From NCBI RefSeq assembly GCF_007991175.1, contig NZ_BJXV01000023.1, forward strand, positions 1 through 49,682: a stretch of DNA of 49,682 nt, given 5' to 3'. This stretch comes from Halovibrio variabilis. Its GTDB lineage: Bacteria; Pseudomonadota; Gammaproteobacteria; Pseudomonadales; Halomonadaceae. Positions within the stretch are counted from its first letter, which is position 1. Each line of letters begins with the position of its first letter. A program made the translations under genes and the position numbers. Positions 44,147-49,682 of the stretch are shown here, one piece after another. The notes beneath the pieces are model-generated. The model did no database searches. It had not been told where the DNA came from and was given only the letters and a program-made list of their open reading frames with translations.

Positions 44147-44177
44147 TCATCCAGTGGCGAATACTGCCACTGGATGA
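44147..44177 (+). other. Strong hairpin between lapE and lapB
   Basis: Perfect 12-bp inverted repeat TCATCCAGTGGC/GCCACTGGATGA with a seven-base loop, 23 bases after the lapE stop. No T run follows, so it is not a standard terminator. It may protect the lapE mRNA 3' end or tune expression of the downstream secretion genes. Confidence 0.6.
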
Positions 44178-44234
44178 CTGAGCATGTGATGATGTCCTGA
44201 AGTGTCCACTATCTTCTAGCCGTAAGAGGCGTAT

Positions 44235-46403
44235 GTGACGCAAGAAAATGACAACTTTGTAACCGAGCCCCGGCAAGAAACGGGCTTGGATGAGCTACTG
44301 GAATGCTTGGTCGCTGTTGCATCTATTCATCATCACGATGCCACACGGGAAGCACTAATTGCAGGTCTTCCACTTGAGGACGGAAAGCTAACTCCCGGCG
44401 TTCTGGGGCGAGCGGCAGCACGTGCTGACCTAACCGCCAGAATAATTAGATCTCCTCTTTCGCAGCTAAACCCGGCCTTATTTCCGGCTATTGTGTTGCT
44501 TGAAGCTGGGCGTGCCTGTGTGCTGCTCAATTTGGATATTAAAAACGGTCAGGCGGAAGTTATTTTCCCTGAACTTGGCGAAGCCAGCTCTATTGTCAGT
44601 CTGGCTGGCTTGCAAGACGCCTATAGCGGGCAAGCGGCCTATGTAAGGCCTAAGTTTCGCTTCGATGCGCGTGGGCCCGAGGTTAAAAAGCAGCGCTCCA
44701 GGCACTGGTTTTGGGGCGTTATCCGCGAAAACCGCAAGCTATACCGTGATGTGTTGATTGGCTCGGCGGTGATTAACCTGTTTGCCGTTGCGATGCCACT
44801 GTTCGTGATGAACGTTTATGACCGGGTGGTTCCCAATGCGGCTACTGAAACCCTCTGGGTGCTTGCGGTGGGCATCTTTATCGTGCTGTGTTTCGATTTG
44901 GCGCTGCGCCTGATGCGTAACGCCTTTGTGGACTTGGCGGCCAGCCGTGCCGATGTCAAGTTAACCTCCAGCATCATGTCACGTGTGCTGGGCATGCGTA
45001 TGGAAGCAAAGCCAGCCTCGACCGGCTCTTTCACAGCCACCCTGCAATCGTTCGAATCCGTGCGGGCCTTTATTGGCTCGGCCACGATTGTGGCGCTCGT
45101 CGACCTGCCCTTTGTGGTTCTGTTTGCTGCGATTATTGCGTTGATCGGGGTGCCTCTGGTTATCCCGATTGTCATCGGCGCGGTATTTGTTTTTCTTTAT
45201 GCACTGGCCGCGCAGAGCAAACTGCACGAACTCTCTGAGACCACCTGGCGCATCGGCGCCCAACGCAATGCCACGCTGGTGGAAGCCGTCGGCAATTTGG
45301 AAACCGTCAAGGCGCTGCGCAGTGAAAGCCGGTTGCAAGGCATGTGGGAGCGTGCGTCTGCGTTTCTGTCGCGCACTTCAGCACAGCTGCGTCTGGTCAG
45401 CTCCTCTGTCACTAGTGTGGCGCTTTGGACACAGCACACGGTGGCGGTGGCGATTATCATTGTCGGGGTGTATATGATAATCGAAGGCGATTTAACCCAA
45501 GGGGGCCTGATCGCCGCTTACTTGCTATCTTCTCGAGCGATGGCGCCGATTAGCCAAGCGGCTGGGCTGATGGCGCAATACCACCAGTCATCCACGGCGC
45601 TTCAGTCGCTTAACGACGTCATGGATAAACCCACCGAGCGCATTGAGGGTAAAGCCTATATCAATCGACCGGTAGTCCACGGCGATGTCAAATTTGACAG
45701 CGTCAGCCTAAGCTATCCGGAGGCGGAGCGCAGTGCGCTTAACGACGTCAGCTTCCGGCTCAAGCCGGGTGAAAAGGTAGCGCTGATCGGGCGTATCGGT
45801 TCGGGTAAATCAACCCTCAGCAAGCTGTTGCTGGCGCTTTACCAGCCCACTGGCGGTGCCATTTTCCTGGATGACGTCGATATACGTCAGTTCGACCCCA
45901 TGCAACTGCGGCGGCATATCGGCTATGTGCCGCAAGATATTGCGTTATTTTTCGGCACCCTACGCGAGAACATCGTTGCCGGGGCGGGTAGCGAAGGCGT
46001 TGATGACGAAGCGCTGCTTGAAGCCGTCAGGCTGAGCGGCCTTGAGTCATTGGTGAAATCACATCCTCACGGGCTTGATCTGCCGGTCGGTGAGGGCGGC
46101 AGCATGCTCTCGGGCGGTCAGCGTCAATCGGTGGCTATCGCCCGCGCACTGGTGAATAACCCTAGCGTACTCCTGCTTGACGAACCCACCAGCGCGATGG
46201 ACCACGCCAGCGAAGAAGTGCTGAAGAAAAACCTTACCCGCTTCAGCCAAGAAAAAACCATGGTGATCGTCACTCACCGTACGTCGCTGCTCTCGCTTGT
46301 CGATCGCATCATTGTGATGGACGCAGGCAAAGTCGTTGCAGACGGCCCGCGCGAGCAAGTCGTCGAAGCCTTGCGTAAAGGCCAGGTCGGGAGGGCGAGC
46401 TAA
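44235..46403 (+). CDS. lapB: Type I secretion ABC transporter, LapB-like, with degenerate C39 domain
   Basis: Inner membrane permease/ATPase for export of a large adhesin, 722 residues. Residues about 15-140 are a C39 peptidase-like domain (CLD) that lacks the catalytic Cys region, as in LapB/HlyB. Membrane segments span about 165-450. The ATPase has Walker A IGRIGSGKST with K525, signature LSGGQRQSVAIARAL, and Walker B VLLLDEPTSAMD. The start is GTG behind AAGAGGC; an ATG two bases earlier is in a closed frame. Its stop overlaps the lapC start (TAATG). Confidence 0.93.
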   Translation: MTQENDNFVTEPRQETGLDELLECLVAVASIHHHDATREALIAGLPLEDGKLTPGVLGRAAARADLTARIIRSPLSQLNPALFPAIVLLEAGRACVLLNLDIKNGQAEVIFPELGEASSIVSLAGLQDAYSGQAAYVRPKFRFDARGPEVKKQRSRHWFWGVIRENRKLYRDVLIGSAVINLFAVAMPLFVMNVYDRVVPNAATETLWVLAVGIFIVLCFDLALRLMRNAFVDLAASRADVKLTSSIMSRVLGMRMEAKPASTGSFTATLQSFESVRAFIGSATIVALVDLPFVVLFAAIIALIGVPLVIPIVIGAVFVFLYALAAQSKLHELSETTWRIGAQRNATLVEAVGNLETVKALRSESRLQGMWERASAFLSRTSAQLRLVSSSVTSVALWTQHTVAVAIIIVGVYMIIEGDLTQGGLIAAYLLSSRAMAPISQAAGLMAQYHQSSTALQSLNDVMDKPTERIEGKAYINRPVVHGDVKFDSVSLSYPEAERSALNDVSFRLKPGEKVALIGRIGSGKSTLSKLLLALYQPTGGAIFLDDVDIRQFDPMQLRRHIGYVPQDIALFFGTLRENIVAGAGSEGVDDEALLEAVRLSGLESLVKSHPHGLDLPVGEGGSMLSGGQRQSVAIARALVNNPSVLLLDEPTSAMDHASEEVLKKNLTRFSQEKTMVIVTHRTSLLSLVDRIIVMDAGKVVADGPREQVVEALRKGQVGRAS

Positions 46404-47830
46404 TGGCAAAACAGCGTAAGCCCGCCGAACAGCAAGGTTTTGAAGCACTGGGCCGGTTCAGCGAGAAAGGCGGCAAACCCTTTCGTCCGTTCATGGACCG
46501 GTTGTTCTCCAAGCGCGTCACTTCCGCCCATTTAAATAGAGATTGGGCGAGCGATGCCGATTGGGCTCGCATGCAGCAGGATCCGCTACGCGCACGTGGC
46601 TTTCTCTATGGCATCGTACTTGCCATCATCGCGCTGATTGTTTGGGCTTCCTTTGCAGAAATTGACGAAGTCACCCGTGGCCAGGGCCGCGTCATTCCCG
46701 CTCAACAGCTGCAACGGGTTCAGTCATTCGACGGTGGCGTGGTTCAAGAAATTCTCGTCCAGGAAGGTCAGATGGTCGAGGCGGGCGAGGTCATCATGCG
46801 CATCGACCCTACCCGCTTTGTCTCCGATTTTCGTGAAAACCGGGTGCAGGCCGAGGCGCTAAAAGCCCGCGCTGAGCGGCTGCGTGCCCTGGTGACGGAC
46901 ACTGACTTCTCGCCCAGTGACGAGTTGCTGGCAGAAGCGCCACTCGTCGTTTCGCAAGAGCGCGAAGCTTATCAAAGCAGCCTGTACGAGTTACGCCAGC
47001 AGGAAGCTGTTATTCGCGACCGTATCCGGCAACGTGAAGCCGAGTTGCTTGAAGCAAAACTACGGCGTGACACTGCCAATCGTGAGTTGCAGATGGCCCG
47101 TGAAGAGCTTCAGCTCACACGGCCCTTGCTGTCCTCCGGTGCCGTATCGGAAGTCGAAGTACTGCGTCTGGAGCGCGAAGTTTCCCGCAACCGTGGGGAG
47201 CGCGACCAGGCCAATGCGGCGATCGAGCGGCTCGAAGCCGCCGTTGAGGAAAGTGAATCGCAGTTGCGCGAATTGGGCGCTGAACGGCGTAGCCAATGGC
47301 GCAACGACCTGTCCGATACGCTAAGTGAAATAGCGGCGCTGGATGAAGGCAGTTCAGGCTTGCAGAATCGCGTGCAGCTCGCCGATATTCGTTCGCCGGT
47401 GAAAGGGGTTGTGCAAACGCTGCACATCACGACCATCGGTGGCGTTGCCCAAGCCGGGCAGGAAGTGGTCGATATTATTCCTACTGATGATCGGCTCTTG
47501 GTAGAGGCACGTATCGCCCCCCAGGACATTGCCTTCCTGAGCCCAGGGCAGGATGCAACTGTCAAACTAACGGCATACGACTATTCCCAGTATGGCGGTT
47601 TAAAAGCCGAACTTGAAAACATCAGTGCCGACACAATTACCGATGACGATGACAACACCTTTTATCGCGTAAAGGTACGTACCGAACAGGGTGAGATCAA
47701 TAACGAAGACATGGACATCATTCCCGGCATGACGGCTCAGGTCGATATCATGACCGGCAAGCGCACCGTGATGGAGTTTCTCCTGAAGCCCGTCCTGCGC
47801 GCATGGAATAATTCATTAGGGGAACGCTGA
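46403..47830 (+). CDS. lapC: HlyD-family membrane fusion protein of type I secretion (LapC-like)
   Basis: Periplasmic adaptor joining the LapB-type ABC transporter to the TolC channel. 475 residues: about 65 cytoplasmic residues, one membrane helix (about 70-90, FLYGIVLAIIALIVWASF), a biotinyl-lipoyl half (GGVVQEILVQEGQMVEAGEVIMRID), a long coiled-coil hairpin (about 145-310), and a beta-barrel with VDIIPTDDRLLVEARIAPQDIAFL and IIPGMTAQVDIMTGKRTVMEFLLKP. Overlaps lapB by 1 base and the luxR-type gene by 1 base (TGATG), so the four genes are tightly coupled. Confidence 0.94.
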   Translation: MAKQRKPAEQQGFEALGRFSEKGGKPFRPFMDRLFSKRVTSAHLNRDWASDADWARMQQDPLRARGFLYGIVLAIIALIVWASFAEIDEVTRGQGRVIPAQQLQRVQSFDGGVVQEILVQEGQMVEAGEVIMRIDPTRFVSDFRENRVQAEALKARAERLRALVTDTDFSPSDELLAEAPLVVSQEREAYQSSLYELRQQEAVIRDRIRQREAELLEAKLRRDTANRELQMAREELQLTRPLLSSGAVSEVEVLRLEREVSRNRGERDQANAAIERLEAAVEESESQLRELGAERRSQWRNDLSDTLSEIAALDEGSSGLQNRVQLADIRSPVKGVVQTLHITTIGGVAQAGQEVVDIIPTDDRLLVEARIAPQDIAFLSPGQDATVKLTAYDYSQYGGLKAELENISADTITDDDDNTFYRVKVRTEQGEINNEDMDIIPGMTAQVDIMTGKRTVMEFLLKPVLRAWNNSLGER

Positions 47831-48477
47831 TGAACCACCTTTTTGTCACTCAGGAACAGGTGTTAATGCCCCGCTGGCAAGCTGCATTTCCTAAGGCTTC
47901 TTGTGTGACTTTCGAACAGGCCGAAGCATGGGCGGATGCCGACACCTTGGTGTGGGTGGCAAAGGAAGAGCGTGCCGCTGATGGGCCTTCTTTTGTAGCC
48001 CGCTTGGCGCAGCGCGCCACCGTTGTAGTGCTCTCGATGATGCCGGAGAAAAGCGCGGCGATGGACGCGCTTCAGCAAGGTGCAAGAGGTTATGCCCACG
48101 CGCTGAGCCCCGCCGATACGTTAAAACAAATCGCTACCGTGGTGATGAACCAAGGCATTTGGGTGCCGCCTGACTTGATGGCGCAAGTTATGGGTAGTAC
48201 CTGGAGACTTCTCAATGGTGATCAGCAGGTTCAATCATCGGTACTGGAAGTGCTGACCCAACGCGAGCGCGAAGTGGCGCTTACCGTCGCCAAGGGAGCC
48301 AGCAACAAAGTGGTGGCCCGAGAACTCGACATCACCGAAAGAACGGTAAAAGCCCACTTGACCGCCATTTTCAGCAAGCTGGACATTCATGACCGACTTC
48401 AGTTGATCATTAAGCTAACAGGAAAAGGTTCATCGGCAGAGGTCAGTGACGTCCCCAGTCTATCCTCTTCCAAGTAG
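47830..48477 (+). CDS. LuxR-family regulator with degenerate receiver domain
   Basis: 215-residue regulator. The C-terminal LuxR/FixJ HTH (about 140-205) is clear: LTQREREVALTVAKGASNKV then ITERTVKAHLTAIFSKLDIHDR. The N-terminal 120 residues follow a receiver-like pattern but lack the acidic pair after strand 1 (TQEQ), the phospho-acceptor Asp after strand 3 (LVWVAKE) and the Lys after strand 5 (GYAHALS). It therefore probably signals without phosphorylation. Coupled to lapC by TGATG and placed directly before the adhesin gene, it likely regulates adhesin or secretion genes (inference). Confidence 0.9.
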   Translation: MNHLFVTQEQVLMPRWQAAFPKASCVTFEQAEAWADADTLVWVAKEERAADGPSFVARLAQRATVVVLSMMPEKSAAMDALQQGARGYAHALSPADTLKQIATVVMNQGIWVPPDLMAQVMGSTWRLLNGDQQVQSSVLEVLTQREREVALTVAKGASNKVVARELDITERTVKAHLTAIFSKLDIHDRLQLIIKLTGKGSSAEVSDVPSLSSSK

Positions 48478-48651
48478 TCAGTATCAGGCGGTGACATCGT
48501 CATTTTTGATAGCGATATGTCAGTTCCGGCGCTTACCCATTTGTTCTTTATTTGCCCTTGGGTGCGTGCTTAATATCACCTCAGCATGTATGAAGTGCTT
48601 ACCAAAATAGTTCCCTCTCCTGTACCACGGTCCAATACTAAGCTTCCTCAG

Positions 48652-48679
48652 TCTGGCCTAATCTGGCTATCAATATAAA
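48652..48679 (+). promoter_or_regulatory. Tentative promoter of the adhesin gene
   Basis: TCTGGC (48652-48657) and TATAAA (48674-48679), spacer 16, about 32 bases before the start codon. The -35 is poor, so an activator may be needed. The 233-base gap between the LuxR gene and the adhesin gene holds no gene. Confidence 0.35.
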
Positions 48680-48710
48680 ACCTTATTTCTGTTGTTAGAG
48701 GACGCCTCCT

Positions 48711-49682
48711 ATGAGCATTGCAACTGTCGTTACCATTACTGGTCAGGCCTGGGCGCGGGATCCTGATGGCAGCTTGCGTGAGCTTGCTGTCGGCGACGCT
48801 CTTCAGGAAGGCGAAACACTCGTTACCTCTACTAATGGCAGTGTTCAGCTAGATTTTGACGACGGTTTACCCGCAACGCTTATCGGCAGCAATGAAGAAG
48901 TTGCCATTACCAATGATGTGGACGCCGAAAACGCTCCCACCGAAGAAGAAACCGTCGCCCAAGACAGCGAGATAGAAGCGCTCCTTTCTGCACTGGAAGA
49001 AGAAGACGGCGACCTGCTAGATCTGCTTGAAGCAACTGCTGCAGGCGGTGGTGCTGCCGGTGGCGGCGGCGGTGGCTCCGACTTTGTCCAGCTTGCGCGC
49101 ATCGAAGAGTCGGTTCTGGGGCTTCAGTATGAGTACTCCGTTGGCGCTGATGAAGGGCCTGAGACGGTTGAGTTTGCGGCATTTGATGCAGAAGATGATT
49201 CAGGTGATACCCCAAGCGTTGAGTTAAATGATGTCGATCTTGGCGAAGTTAACTTCGAGACACAGGACGGCCAGACTATCAATGGCATCTCAGTGTCCAC
49301 CGGCAATGTGGCTGCGGCATTCAGCGATGCCGTAACCGCCCAGTATGGTGGAGATGGCGCAGGCAGTATCACGATTAGCGAATATGCCCTAACCCTGGGT
49401 GACATCGACCACGGCTTGGAAAGCGGCGGTGAGCCCGTGGTCTTCACCGAAGCGGAGGGCGCGATCACCGGCACTACGAATTCTGGTGAAGTACTACGGA
49501 TTGAAATCGGTAGTGACGGTGCAATCACCGTGACTCAGTCCGGAGCTTTCGACCATGCCGACCAGGGTGCCGACATCCTTACGTTGCCGGCTGGACTGGT
49601 AGGCGCTCAGGCTACTATTACCGTCACCGACGGTGACGGCGATACTGTTACCGAGACGCTGAGTGCCGACCTGAGCAGTAGC
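48711..49682 (+). CDS. LapA-like giant adhesin, 5' part (runs off the window)
   Basis: The first 324 codons are open to the window end. The N-terminus MSIATVVTITGQAWARDPDG, then LVTSTNGSVQLDFDDG, matches the retention module of LapA-type adhesins that lodges in the TolC pore. At residues 109-112 is TAAG, the dialanine site cut by LapG-type periplasmic proteases, followed by a Gly-rich linker (GGGAAGGGGGGSD). From about residue 135 a repeat domain starts, with YALTLGDIDHGLESGG and ITVTQSGAFDHADQGADILT resembling T1SS-143/DUF5801-type adhesin repeats. ATG follows AGAGGACG. The secretion genes lie directly upstream. Total size and C-terminal secretion signal are not visible. Confidence 0.92.
   Translation, partial: MSIATVVTITGQAWARDPDGSLRELAVGDALQEGETLVTSTNGSVQLDFDDGLPATLIGSNEEVAITNDVDAENAPTEEETVAQDSEIEALLSALEEEDGDLLDLLEATAAGGGAAGGGGGGSDFVQLARIEESVLGLQYEYSVGADEGPETVEFAAFDAEDDSGDTPSVELNDVDLGEVNFETQDGQTINGISVSTGNVAAAFSDAVTAQYGGDGAGSITISEYALTLGDIDHGLESGGEPVVFTEAEGAITGTTNSGEVLRIEIGSDGAITVTQSGAFDHADQGADILTLPAGLVGAQATITVTDGDGDTVTETLSADLSSS

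Overview
The window looks like a chromosome segment of a halophilic or marine gammaproteobacterium close to Halomonas/Vreelandella. This rests on protein resemblance and gene order: a seven-subunit Mrp Na+/H+ antiporter operon, the rnr-rlmB and rpsF-rpsR-rplI-dnaB blocks, a Tat-exported high-potential iron-sulfur protein, PhaR, and a LapA-type adhesin secretion locus. No organism is named in the data. Almost all of the DNA is chromosomal core. I see no prophage, insertion sequence, CRISPR array or replication origin.

Layout. 0.2-1.3 kb: threonine aldolase. 1.6-6.5 kb: the prkA-yeaH-spoVR stress/starvation set. 6.6-8.4 kb: HiPIP (minus strand), a stand-alone Lrp/AsnC ligand-binding domain, and a membrane-anchored DNA/RNA endonuclease. 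8.5-8.9 kb: three tandem tRNA-Leu(CAG) genes on the minus strand with one clear promoter. 9.2-16.4 kb: RNA and translation genes (rnr, rlmB, rpsF, rpsR, a DUF2232-like membrane protein, rplI, dnaB). 16.5-17.3 kb: two small conserved proteins. 17.3-19.3 kb: a DCC thiol oxidoreductase and an Fe-S (6-4) photolyase-like protein (minus strand). 19.5-20.6 kb: hemH. 20.8-26.7 kb: the Mrp operon mnhABCDEFG. 27-28.6 kb: a 44-residue DUF2256 protein and a DASH cryptochrome. 28.6-31.1 kb: DUF3429, an MltB-like transglycosylase and a retropepsin-like protease. 31.4-36.7 kb: rsmE (minus), phaR, purD, a thioesterase, phosphoribulokinase, a HIT protein and coq7. 36.8-40.9 kb (minus): ettA, a PA3496-like small protein, a short LOV blue-light receptor and an MFS transporter. 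41.1-42.2 kb: an Rdx/SelW-like protein and a DMT permease. 42.6-49.7 kb: the lapE-lapB-lapC type I secretion operon, an embedded LuxR-type regulator, and the 5' part of a LapA-like giant adhesin that runs off the window.

Two themes connect separate genes. The first is light: an Fe-S photolyase, a DASH cryptochrome with its DUF2256 partner, and a short LOV protein lie within about 22 kb, and two of the three have palindromic or repeated AT-rich boxes upstream that could bind a shared regulator. The second is biofilm attachment: the secretion operon at 42.6-48.5 kb is followed directly by an adhesin whose N-terminal module carries the TAAG dialanine site expected for LapG-type proteolytic release. 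The operon also encodes a LuxR-family regulator whose receiver-like domain lacks the phosphorylation residues.

Smaller oddities include in-frame repeat expansions at the C-terminus of RNase R and the N-terminus of the transglycosylase, substituted metal-ligand positions in Coq7, an inverted REP-like pair, and several strong intergenic hairpins.
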